Shown: positions 35,844 through 47,369 of the stretch, piece after piece
Layout: every line of letters begins with the position of its first letter
Numbering within the stretch: the first letter of the stretch is position 1
Assembly: GCF_040869045.1 (NCBI RefSeq)
Contig: NC_090321.1
Span: forward strand, 78,959,183 to 79,023,182
Direction: 5' to 3'
DNA: 64,000 bases
Source: Eurosta solidaginis
Taxonomy: Eukaryota > Arthropoda > Insecta > Diptera > Tephritidae
Made by a program: the position numbers and the translations under genes
The notes under the pieces: generated by a model
Told to the model about the DNA's origin: nothing
The model's input: the letters and a program-made list of their open reading frames with translations, nothing else
Databases searched by the model: none

Positions 35844-38460
35844 AATAACTATGAAAGAAATTTAGTCGTATTCGTTATTATGAAATCCATAAAAATTAGA
35901 AAAATTCGTAACATTTTTCAATCTGGTAGCTTGTTTTTGGTGTAATTGTCATTGTCCCCGCAAAAGTCAAGTGGCTAACGTCACACTAAATGGAACTACC
36001 TCCATTTTTTGTATCATGTAAATAACTATCGTACCCAGCCTGATATTAAAAATTATACTCCTGTCAGGAGCTTTGTGCAAAAAGCAGTTGAACATTACAT
36101 TTTTTTTTTGTTTTAACTACATTCGCTCAATGTGTTTATTCCGATATCTGACAGTTCTTTGGCATTTTAAATTGTTGGTGATGATTACCCATGATTCAAT
36201 TACTAGAGGTTTGTTCTTCAATGACGGCAGAACTTTGACACTCCCAAATTGAAAAATCTGGACGGGTTGCTTTTACGAAGTAAGGAAAACGGGTAATAAT
36301 TCAATCCCCTTTAACGAAAATTGTAGTACAAAAGTACCTTTAGTAGTATATTAGTAGTGATAAAAAATTTGTAAATGGCAACAGGTTTTGGAGGAAATAA
36401 TTAATTTTCTACTAAATATTTCATCAATTTATAAAGAGCTATGTTGGTTTAGAATTTTATTCAAAAATACACTATCACAATTTGTTTCAAAAACTCCCTA
36501 TGTGAGCATAAGTTCAATGCATTTTAACATAAGGGGGAGTTAATGAAAATCATTCTGAGGCGTTCTTCAATCTAATTCTAAAATAGGGCGTTTTTGTGAC
36601 AAATCATGAAATGGGAAGTTTTTGAAAAATGTTTTGAGATAGGACTATATTTAAAAGGCAGCCGACATGGTCTGCAAAAAAAAAATGTAAAAGAAAATGG
36701 CTTATTCTCTTAGAACTTTATATTCACCTTTTTACTCTGAAATTTCGGAAAGCTCCTTTACGTTGAGTATTCATGGAAGTCGTCCGTTAATTTAGAATAT
36801 TCGGAACACGTTCGTTTCATACTACCTCACGAAGTCCGAATATATCAAATAAGTATATACTACATAATATTCCAAATATAAACCGATTCCCCAAATTCTT
36901 AAATGGTGACGAATTTTCCGAACGTACGGAATGAATAAGTTAACATGCTCAATGAGTACATTTCGTTATGGCATCTCCGATATTTACTAATTACATTTTT
37001 ACGTAAATCGATTTACTAGTCGAGTTTTTGACGTTGAACGATGAATTTTGAAGTGGTTTAGGCTTCGTCTGTTTATAGGTTTACGAAAGTGCACGATTCC
37101 TTGATGTCCGTACTTTTCAAAAAATTACCTATGTTCAGCCACACTAATAGATCATGGCATAGTTAATAAATTCATCATAAAATTAAAATAAATGTTCTAA
37201 GGAATTATGCACTTCAGTACTTATCGGGGATTTGTAAACTGATTGCTTCCTATTTCTACTACTAATATTTTTCGAAAAATTGCAAAGAAACAACACTGTT
37301 AACGGATGTCAATTAGATTTGGGAGCAAAATGGCTGCAATTGTCAAAAAATTAGTCTGTCGAGCAAACCTCTTCTGATTGAATCATGATGATTACCATAA
37401 TAAATGAGCCAACATGACGGAACGCCATGTGAGCCAAGATTCCGCATTCCGGAATTGTTGTATTTGTAATCGAATTTGAAAAAAAAGTTTGATGACGCAG
37501 CGATTTAGAAAGTTTTCGATTTATTACATTTCTCTTATACCTATATGACACTATTTTCATGTATTTTTTCTTGTATTTTATCTCGTATTTTATCTTAAAT
37601 TTTTTGTCGCACTCCCTCCTAATGCGGCTTCAGTACTGGTGTAAGTGTGTAAACTATATTTCAAAAAACTAACGAAATACAAAGAAAATACCATTTAGTT
37701 CATTAAAAACAAACGAGCCAGTTTGTATTTCGATAGGTTTTTTGACATTCGGCCATTTTTGCTTTATTTTTTCTGACACATAAAAATTTTGTTTTTAGTT
37801 TCAAAATTTGGTGCATAAAAACACAATTAAAATCAACTTTCTTGTGAAAAAGTTAACCACTAGAGGCCGAAATAATTTTCGCGTGTTATTTACATTGCTG
37901 TTATTGTTAAAAGTGTTAATGTAAAAATAAAATGTAAAACATAAACAAAAACATGTCAAACTCACTAATTTTTGGGGAATAGTGGTCTCGCTTTTTCATC
38001 ATAGAAATTGTTTTTGTGTTTTGAAGTTCCGATAAAGTTTCGTCAGCTTTTTTAGCTTGGAATCCAAGCAGAAATAAAGTAGTGTCATATATGCTTTAAT
38101 ATTTCGCTACCAGTGTTAGGAGTATTTAAAACTGTTACCTGAGTAAACGACTGCGCCAGAGTAAAAATTAAATTTTCGGAGTATATTTTTCCTTCCTTTT
38201 TGAAAGCGGGCGAACAACTAATATCAAATTGATTTGGTGGATTGGCAAACCTTTTGATTGTGTTTTTGCAATGTTTCTAAGCAAAAATGATATCTGCCTT
38301 AGCAGATGCACATGGAGTCGGCCTAAAACGTGTAGAATGACCAATTAATGCTCCCATTAACACACCACATTCTATCTCCCCGGATATTTATCTATCGCGA
38401 AAAAATATTATTATTATTTTCGATTTACCATACATATTTCATGCTCTTTTAATGACAGAA
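35844..38460. other. 2.6 kb without recognisable features
   Basis: AT-rich, with only short incidental reading frames on both strands. I recognise no domain, TIR pair or tandem repeat. Confidence 0.4.
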
Positions 38461-39340
38461 GGTTTCAAGACCGCGGCAGATTCCTGCAGGAACGATAATG
38501 GCGACCTGGTAACTGACGTACAGAGTGTGGGGGAAGACAAACCCGATACGCCGATCGCCGATGATGAAAAACACTCCCCGGCATCCAATATCACGGCTAA
38601 AAAATCAGAAGGTGCCAAGTAATGACGGGATACCCGCCGGGCTGTTCAAAAATGGAGGCGAAGAGTGGGTTTAAGATAAAGAAGCAAAACAAAGTGGGTA
38701 TTGCAGTAAATTTTGACAAGACGAAGTACTTGCTGTCATCGTGGGCTTTGTAGCCAAGTCACTGTTGACGGATATAAATTCAAGACTGTGAAGGATTTCG
38801 TTCATTTGGGAAGTAGCATTAAAAGCAAAACCAATGTCGGCCTAGAAATGAAACGCAGAATAACTCTTGCCAATAAGTGCTTCTTTAGGCAATTGAAAAA
38901 TAAATTCCTCTGTCGACGAACAAAATTCTCGCTCTACAAGTCAATCATCATATCTGTCCTGATGTATGGCTCGGAATCATGGAAGGTGTCGAGAGAAAAT
39001 GAGAGTATGGCTCTTGGAGTATTCGAGAGAAAAGTTCTCCGGCAAGGTTTATAGTCCTATCCGTGATGTCGACGGCGAGTATCGAAGGAGGTATAAAGAT
39101 GAGCCATATGAGCTTTACGCAGACATGACGATATCGCAGTGATTGAAAATCCAAAGGCTTCGCTAGCTAGGGCATGTTATGCGGATGAACGAATACGCTC
39201 CGGCAGTTTGTAAACAGAGGAAAGAGAAAACCTTCCCTGAGTTTTGAGAGACATTTGGAAGAAGATTTGACCTCGTTTGGGGCCCCCAACTGGCGACTGT
39301 TATCGCAAAACAGGGTTAGCTGACCTCACTGACTCGACGT
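38461..39340 (+). pseudogene. RTE-type non-LTR retrotransposon fragment
   Basis: The first part (38461-38690) has FKTAADSCRNDNGDLVTD, matching the region just before RT domain 0 in RTE elements. The second (38700-39330) has VKDFVHLGSSIKSKTNVGLE, RRITLANKCFF, RRTKFSLYKSIIISVLMYGS and VFERKVLRQ, then in other frames YRRRYKDEPYELY and LGHVMRMNEYAPA. That is the RT C-terminus of RTE/BovB-like elements. The RT core between the pieces is deleted. Confidence 0.8.
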
Positions 39341-39883
39341 ACTTCATATTTATATAAAGCTTCAAGAAGTGCCGTATGTTGAATTTTGGCAGGATTGACA
39401 GATCGCGTCCGGACACATTTTTTGCTTACATTTTATTCCTTCAATTCTCATTCCGTACGAAAAAAGTACAAAAACTGTGAGTAAAATGTGAAAGAACATA
39501 TCTTAGGACACGAACAATTAACTAACGTCATTTCATCCAATCGGCACTTGTAAATAATCAGCTTTTCATACGTATACAATAAAAACCTCAACCAAAATAT
39601 ATTAGGTAGTAATATTATTCAGTTTCCAAATCGACCAAAATAAACCTTTTAGATAAAAAATGTAGTAGGAGGTAAGAGCGGAACAAAATACTCCGCTTGG
39701 AATATAGTCTGAACATTGCGTCAGCAATGAAACATGTCAAAAGCGTGACGTCACGCCGAGAAAATTTATTTCACAGCTAACTATGATTTTTTGCTCTCTC
39801 ATTTTTTAATGCGGGATCTGTGTATTGGTTCATGAATACCAATTGGTTGGCTACGATACGGTTACGACCTTAGCGGCACCAAT
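39341..39883. other. Unassigned sequence
   Basis: No gene or paired repeat seen. Confidence 0.35.
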
Positions 39884-40545
39884 ACCCCTCAAAAAAATGC
39901 CCCATAAATAATGTAAGGAATACTCCTTTGGGAGTATAGGAGTGTTCCAAAACTAATCTGTATTCATACAAAAAATGTGCTCCAATTAACATTGCGATGT
40001 CCTAGGAGAGGAGTAGGTGATCCCACTCTCGCTTTGTTTGTGAGTATTCCATAGACTACATACGTGAGAGTACTTTCCGAAGTACTTTCACTGTTGTACT
40101 CCATGGAGCACCCACAGAGGCTCATATGCCAAAGTATTAAAGAGGAATTGTGTCGGAAAGAATTATCGGAGTGAATTTAATTTAAAATGAAAGTAAATGA
40201 AGAGAGGCAATACAACTTTTATATTTCTTACTACGAATATTCTTATGTTATTTAGCATTTGCGTGAATAAAGAAACTAATATTTCTCTATACTATAGTAT
40301 GTATACATAAAACCAGTGCACATTTTATCAGAGTTGCCATAGTAAAATTTTACTATCAGTTATTTGTATGCAATATTTTACTTTTGGCAACTCTGTTCGA
40401 TCGTCATCGTGTCGTGATCACGGTCGTTAAAAAACGAGCAACGATCAGCTGATGGTGGTCCGCAAACGCATTGCAAAGGAGTATTGTTAGAGTACTCCAA
40501 CATGAAGAAAATGGAGCACGTAATCCCACAATTTTTGCAGGGTAA
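39884..40545. mobile_element. Degraded relative of the 61674 element
   Basis: AATTAACATTGCGATGTCCTAGGA (about 39990) is the inverse of text in 61674-61900, and the right end ACAATTTTTGCAGGG matches the CCCTGCAAAAAT terminus. The left end near 39884 (CCCCTCAAAAAAATG) is degenerate. A 67-bp hairpin (CAGAGTTGCCA...TGGCAACTCTG, 40330-40396) sits inside and may be another insertion. Confidence 0.5.
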
Positions 40546-41087
40546 TCGATTGCATTGATTCCCATAAGGTTGGTCGAATCAGCTGTTATAAGGTTACCGA
40601 TACGGTTACCGATAAAGCACCAATGTCTGCAGCTTTATACTGGTGATGGAGACGAAAACTGTCAATAAAAGTGTGAGTAACCAATATGATTTGTATCAAT
40701 ATACGGGACCTTTACAAGTCCTTCAAAAGTGATATCGTAAGCGTGCGACTGAATTCGTTAATTTACTTAACAAAAAAAGCTGCATCTACTACGGCGGCAC
40801 TCATGGTGAGGCGGTAGCGTGCTTCCTCTCGTAAGGGTCTAAAGGTACGAAAACCCGGTTCTTTGCGGTTTTGGGAGTGTCCGGGGAAAATCTTTTATGC
40901 CATCATTCTTAGATCTTCGAGATCTATTAGAAAACCCGTATGACTTCCCAGGTATTTCCACTTTTGTCTTTTTGTGTAACATTGTGTTATTTGTAAGAAA
41001 ATCTGTAGATCGTTTAGTATAAGAAAATACTTTAGACCTTTCCTTCGCTCCTACGAAAGTAACGCTGACTTTGAAGATGCTTTAAGT
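40546..41087. other. Unassigned sequence
   Basis: No supported ORF or repeat. Confidence 0.35.
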
Positions 41088-41470
41088 TTTTGTTGTTGTA
41101 GCGATAAAGACACACTGAAGGTATTGGTGAGTTTTATAGATGTTGATAGCCCTTTAAAAAAATAAATATAGGGCGCGATAATTTCCGATGAGCCGATGAA
41201 AATTCATATTTTTTTACAAATTGGCGGGACGGAATGCCGACTCAGCTGCCAAGAACCTTAAATGTTTAAACCCGACAATCTCGGGAACTATTTAATGTGA
41301 CCAAATTGAACCTTCTAGGCTTAGTTTCATGAGGAACTTTTGGTCACCAGAGTCTCGCGTGCTGAAGAAACAGGATTCGCCACTGGAAGGCGAGGTTGAC
41401 AATTGGTTTGGGGAAGCTAAAAAATTTGCTGGCAGCCCTTTGAAAGGGTTGTGTCTTTATAACTACAACA
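41088..41470. repeat. Diverged (CAA)n-tailed repeat
   Basis: It starts TTGTTGTTGTAGCGATAA and ends TTATAACTACAACAACAAAA, so it has matching tails at both ends. About 41260-41330 (CCCGACAATCTCGGGAACTATT) matches the core of 15368-15579. Possibly two copies joined head to head. Confidence 0.6.
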
Positions 41471-42410
41471 ACAAAAATAACACAATTTAAGTGATTTATA
41501 AGCTGTTAGTAAGAAGCTGATAAGTAGTAAGCAAAAGAATTGCATGGAAACGGAAAGCAAGTGGCCAGGTAAATTTTTAATCACCAACAAAAGCTGTTTT
41601 ATAATTTGTCAAAAATGTATTAATAAGGCAGGATATGATATGTGATTTACTTTACTGCCTTCTGATTTACAGGCCATCACGGCATTTCCCGCCTTATTTT
41701 AGGAGCCGAAAGGATTTGTGTATAAAAGCCATGTGTCCATAAAGTCCTTTAATAGTTCAAATTTATCATAGAAAATACAAAAAAATATCACTTCGAACTA
41801 ACTACATCAACACTAGCTTCCAGAAGGTTAGTCGCACATTCATATGATTGGTATGCATACAAAACAATTGGCGGGAAAACCTACATATAAATACGGCCCA
41901 ATAAATTCTTATGTGCGATACTGTGAGCGTAACCGCGCTTGCCTGAGTGCATTAACTTCGTTGATTGTATGCACGAATAACGAAGTAGTTGCAAATATTC
42001 GTGAGTTTGTTCCGATATTTACAGAAATACGACCTATTCATACGAAGAATGAACGACACTCGTACTTATCCACATGTATAAACGTATGTAGGTATGTATG
42101 TACGCCTTGTGCATAAATGTAGAGATACAGATACCCAGGAAAAAATGGCATAAGCAGTTCTAATGGCCTAGACACAAGGAAGTTCTTCATATAGATGCGT
42201 TCAACGCAATCTTATGCATTCCAGTAACATCGCCACAATCAACAAAGGTGTTGCATTTGTAAATATAAAGGGACTTCAGACTTGGCAATTTAAGTTTATT
42301 TCGCCTTGCCTATTCACATCCAAAATTTCGCGAAGCACTGTTATAAACATTCTCACTATACAATAAAAATACTTGCTAACGTATTTTGTGTTCTTTTCAT
42401 TGTTTTAGGT
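41471..42410. other. Unassigned sequence
   Basis: No gene or clear repeat seen over about 0.9 kb. Confidence 0.35.
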
Positions 42411-42667
42411 ATTCGCGACATATCAATCGCCAACATTTTCGCCATTATAAAATATCCGTTTTGCTTTTAATAACAAAATCACTTTTGCAAATGCTTAAAT
42501 TTCCTCCACAAATTGATCAGCTGTTCATTTAGCTGTCAAATCATCACTTTATGAAGTTGGCAACTCAATTCAACTTCAACTGAAATAAGTTGTAATTCGT
42601 AATACCAAACAGGAGTTGAGTTGTTTTAATTACAACCCAACTAAGTTGAGTTGTTAACCGTAATAGG
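42411..42667. mobile_element. CCTATTAC-TIR family, copy A (3' end only)
   Basis: Matches the last 300 bp of 56969-58400 (GCAAATGCT, GATCAGCTGTTCATTTA, CAACTCAATTCAACTTCAAC) and ends at CCGTAATAGG. A second, shortened terminus follows at 42672-42715. Confidence 0.75.
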
Positions 42668-42797
42668 GGCATTAATTACAACCCAACTAAATTCAGTTGT
42701 AAACGATAATAAGGGCAAATGTCAGTTATACATTACCGTCGCTCTCTTTCCAATAACTTGAAAGAGCAGTTTTTTCGATTTTGAATTTGAATTATTG

Positions 42798-45700
42798 GGT
42801 TGTCTAGTCTAACAAGTTTTTGTGGCATTACCGTTTACAACCTTGTGTTGGTGTAATTGTCAAAGACGTCAAAATCTTACAACTGATTACTAGCAGTTGT
42901 CGCATACAATTTTGCAGTTGTTTTGAAAAAAATTTACGTTTTAGAAGACCTTTCACCACCTAATTTTTAACAAAAATTTTCAAAGTTGGTATCAAAAAAC
43001 ACGTTTCAACCTCTGATTTAAGAATCTGAAAACAAAAATTAAAAATTTAATTTCTGTCATATCATTTCGGCTTAAACTTTCATGTGGTTGTTGTATTTTG
43101 CCAGATTTTTTTGGCACACTAATGCAGAAAGGCGTTGGATCCACCCAGGGTTATTTTTATAAATCGCGGCCAAAGGCCGCCAACGCAGAAAGATGTTCTG
43201 TGCAAAAAAACTGTGGATCTGCATTCGTATTTCGGACCCTCGGGCCATTTTGTGTGTTTTTGTAAATATTTTTCGACAGAAATAACATTTTCGTATCATA
43301 AAAACGGAGATCGAAACGCGTCTTTTGATACCACTTTTGATAAGAGTTAGATGGTGCACGGGCCCATAAAACGTTACAAAAAAAAAAAAAGAAATACAAA
43401 AAATTTAAAGCCGGTAGTTAACCCTTTTTTAATCAAACAATAATCAACAATTTTGTACATATTTATAGAAAAAACAACGTTTAAACGCAGGATTACATTG
43501 AATAACGTTTTGACTTTATGGAGCGCCATTCCGAAGTTGGACGAGGCTAGCCGCAGTTCGTATGCAGCCAAAATAGGTGAAATTATGCGAACGTGAATCC
43601 CATTGATACTAATCACTACTCCGAAAATACAATTTTTGCTGTTTGGGCTTTAATCCACTTCACACAAATATGCTCCTCAATAATAAAAAACCAGTCCAAC
43701 ACCAAAACCATTTCCACAGTATTTTTGATAGCTGCCATCAGCAAGAAATCTGAGTGTGGCGCATAATTTTAAAATAGGGGTACAGACTTCCTCGAAAGCG
43801 TTTGCGGAAATTAGAGTTGTGCTTTTTCGTTCATTTCAGAGATTCGATTCTTTAGTTCTTTTTCTGATGAACGAACAAGTTGTTCTTTTTGTTCATCTGT
43901 TCTTTTTTGTTTTCAAGCAAATTTGTTCACTGCTGCTTGCACCCGCGAAAAAAGCCAACAAGTATAGATGAGGGCATTGTACAGGTCTACAAGTAGGATA
44001 TGTAGCAGCACGCACATACACAGCCACGCTCACCTGATAAAATGCTTGTTCTTGTTCGTTTTTTTTGTGGATGCTATTTGGCACTGTTGTACTTCTTAGG
44101 ACCAAAAAAAGTTTAGTAGCTGCTATCGAAAACTGCTTAAAATTTTTTTTCTTATATTACAAAGAAATATACTTATTTACTTTCAAACGAGCACTTAATT
44201 ACATCTCTCTTTAATAACCATATATTTTGGACAATTTTAATTAACAAATTGTGATACTTTATTACCGGGGACGTTTGTAAAACACGACCAAAACCGTCGG
44301 GGGAGGTATTAATAGACGCGTTTTGGCCTCGCTTCAAATAATTCGAATACTTTTTCTCTTCGGACTATTGACAACAGGACAAAACGCGTCTATTCATTTT
44401 TCTTTCCGCTTTTTTGGACGGGTTATTGCAGTCGACCTCGGTTTCAAACTGTTTTTCGCGGAGAACTTTTGAACGGGTAGAAAAACTTAACTCACGTGTT
44501 TGTATTCTTAATACTGAAATAACTACGCGTCCTCAGATACCCCAATTGAAGACTTTTTTATAATTTTCTGAAGGACCCATATGGGTGCACTTAAAATTTC
44601 CTACTAAATTCGTTCAAAAAAATTTACCATCACAGCAACCCATATCTGATATTCCGATCCCTTTTTTGCTTCCCTGTGTCGCTTTCGACGAAGCAACCCC
44701 GGTAATTTTGACACTTCGTTCAGTGTCAAAACTCATGTTCCACGCAGGTTCCACTGGGTTCCACGCTAGTTTGACACTGACCGAAGTGTCAAACTGCCGT
44801 GTGTTAGAAAGGGAAAGAAATTGTTTCCCTCTCATACATATCATACTTGTAAACCTGTACAATGGATGAGGGTGTGTATGCAGCAATGCTTTGTGTAGGT
44901 ATATTTAAATGTGTTATGAATAAATAAGTTAATATATGCATATATGTTTAATTAACTTCAAAAAAGTTACAAATTTCGGAAGATCCAGGAAATTGAAAGA
45001 GTAAAGACACAAATTGTAAATATGATCTTCTCAAGTTTAATAAATGTAATTAGTTTCTTACAAAAGATGTTTTTCATAATTAGTCCATACATATATTGTT
45101 GTAGCAGTGCCACACACAAAGATGACCACACATATCTTTAGTGTAAGTGGCATCATCGACATTCGTACTCAGAATTTCTGCGTATGTATGTATGAATTTA
45201 CAATGTTCGCGAACGAGAATTAAGAAAGAATAACATTAGATAAAACGAACTAAAGGAACAAATGAACTAAAAGAACAAATAGAACCGAAATCGAAGATCT
45301 AGTTCACTTGTTCAGTTGAGAGACCCGGTCAATTGAACAAGTTCAGAACGAAACGACCCAACTCTAGCGGAAATGGTCCTTAATCGTGTTTAGTAATGAG
45401 CAAAATGCTACCTTTCAAATCTGCAAAATAACTCCATTAGAAGCTCATCATTTGTCACTTAAACATTTTCTTACTTGGTGCTGGATAGTTCCAAGGGATT
45501 GGAATGATCACGAGAATGGTTTCCGTATTCGCACCATGTCAATCATCAACATTTCCGCCATTAAAAAATATATTTCATATCATATAATATCTTATAATTA
45601 CAAAATCACTTTTGCAAATGCTTAAATTTCCGCTACAAATTGATCAGCTGTTCATTTATCTGTCAAATCGTCACTTTCTTAGGTTGGCAACTCAATTCAA

Positions 45701-45810
45701 CTTCAACTGAAATAAGTTGTAATTCGTAATACCAAACAGGAGTTGAGTTGTCTGAAAGTTGAGTTGTTTTAATTACAACCCAACTAAGTTGAGTTGTATA
45801 CTGTAATAGG
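42798..45810. mobile_element. CCTATTAC-TIR family, copy B, interrupted
   Basis: Starts inside the left terminus (GGTTGTCTAGTCTAAC) and ends TATACTGTAATAGG. A 1.55-kb hAT-type element splits it at 43811. Without that insertion its length agrees with copy C. Non-coding. Confidence 0.8.
43812..45366. mobile_element. 1.55-kb hAT-type element in copy B
   Basis: Ends TAGAGTTGTGC and GACCCAACTCTA, with an exact 8-bp duplication GCGGAAAT (43804-43811, 45367-45374). The empty site is present in copy C near 57955. Its terminal regions are rich in GAACAAGTTGTTC-like phrases. An inner near-palindrome (44700-44805; TTTGACACTTCGTTCAGTGTCAAA then its variant) may be a further small insertion. No transposase. 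Confidence 0.85.
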
Positions 45811-45820
45811 GACATTAAAC

Positions 45821-46411
45821 CAGGGATGCACCTTAACGTTAAGCTAATAGTTTATCAAAAAATTTCCACTGTTTCCGTTGAAACACTTCGAAATATTATC
45901 GATAAAGAAATTATCAAGATAAATTGTATCTCGTTTTTAACCGAAACGAAAAGCTTTCGTTAACGTTAAAAACGTTAACAAAAACGTGATACTTTATGTT
46001 TGAATTGTGCTGGCAATGCTATAGCCATGGTGAAGCCGTAAGGTGGCAACAGCCAGCGGACATACACACACAAACTCCATGTAATTTGTTTGTGTACTTC
46101 GTTGGTGGTAATGTCAAAAGTACTCTGAGAAATGTTCGTACTGTCAAAATTCATGAGAAAAGCTGCAATCAGCTTGGCTAATGCTTTCACCTTTAATGAA
46201 TCCGCTATCAATCAGCTTTGCCAGCATAGTTTGAAATTAATAATCAACATAAACGATTTGATTTCGTTTTGATATGGCAGAAAACGAAACGAAATCATTT
46301 CGTTAATTTGACGTTCTTAACGTTAATAAACGAAACGAAATGACATTGTGTCGTTTATTAACGTTAATTATCGTAACGAAATGATATCGGTTCGTTGGTT
46401 AAGCATGCCTG
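45821..46411. mobile_element. hAT-type element, 591 bp, copy 2
   Basis: Inverted copy of 28661-29223: starts CAGGGATGCACCTTAACG and ends TTAAGCATGCCTG. The 8-bp duplication CATTAAAC is exact (45813-45820, 46412-46419). Confidence 0.92.
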
Positions 46412-46608
46412 CATTAAACAGTGGGACTATGGAAAGCGTGATGACCAGGGATAGGATTTATAGGCGCTAAAACCTGAGAAATAGGCAAATTTAGTTTAAA
46501 AAAAAGGCATTTATTTTTTAGTCTTGTTTGGTACATATTTAAGTATGGGTGTACAATCCGACAATACTCGATATGTACAAAGTACATTGTAAATACATGT
46601 ATGCATAT

Positions 46609-47207
46609 GGGGTATTCCATCCCATTACGACCAATTTTGAACCCGACCCCTTTAGAATTGTCTGAAAGTTTTTCTTCTTTTTCTAGCTTACGAAAGGACG
46701 TTTTTCACAATTTTTTCATCCAACTCAAAAAAAGTTATGAATTTTAAAAAAAACACCGTTTTTGTTTTCAAAATGCTATAACTTTTTCAAAAATTGACCG
46801 TTTGGAATCTTTTTTTTTTTTTAAATTTGTTTTTAAATGTCCTTTTCGGAAAAAATACAAAAAAAATTTTAAAGTTTCGAGATTTTTCGAATTTCGCCAT
46901 TTTTTTTTTTCTCATAAAAAACTTCAATCAATTCTGCAATCATCCCCACTAATCCCGGAGTGGGTCGATTTTTTTTATATTTTTTTTAATTGAAAAAAAA
47001 AAAACTAAAATTTTTTTTGTATTTTTTCCGAAAATTACATTTAAAAACAAATTTAAAAAAAAAGATCCCAAACGATCAATTTTTGAAAAACTTATAGCAT
47101 TTTGAAAAAAACACCGTTTTTTTTTTTTAAATTCATAACTTATTTTGAGTTGGACACCGTTTTTGTTTTCAAAATGCTATAACTTTTTAAAAAATTGACC
47201 GTTTGGG
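46609..47207. mobile_element. Palindromic AT-rich element, left part
   Basis: Starts GGGGTATTCCATCCCATTAC. Its inverse, GGGATGGAATACCCC, ends the right part at 55114. Blocks such as ATGCTATAACTTTTT and AAACAAATTTAAAAA occur in both orientations. ATAT on both outer sides is a possible 4-bp duplication. Confidence 0.7.
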
Positions 47208-47353
47208 AACGGAATATGCGAATGACGGAACAAAGAAGAAAGAAATGGGGTGAGCAAAGGACAACTAAACAGAGATGCATTTGTGGTGAAGTATGCATTT
47301 GGTAACTTAAGGTTGCCATCTAGTTTACATTTCAAATAATTCAATCTATTACA
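47208..47353 (-). repeat. Truncated 3' LTR of the young BEL/Pao element
   Basis: Identical by eye to 54066-54211 over 146 bp. On the minus strand it begins TGTAATAGATTG directly after a polypurine tract (CGGGGGCGGGGA). It breaks off at 47208 in AT-rich palindrome sequence, so the rest of the LTR is lost. Confidence 0.8.
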
Positions 47354-47369
47354 TCCCCGCCCCCGTGAA

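Noticed and set aside
43072..43399. Overlapping frames in TIR copies B (43072-43399) and C (57025-57575)
   Set aside because: Poly-A tracts and copy-to-copy frame differences indicate non-coding transposon sequence.
44700..44805. Near-palindrome with TTTGACACT blocks as a regulatory hairpin
   Set aside because: It lies inside a hAT-type element and is better explained as a nested insertion or a subterminal repeat; no evidence of function.
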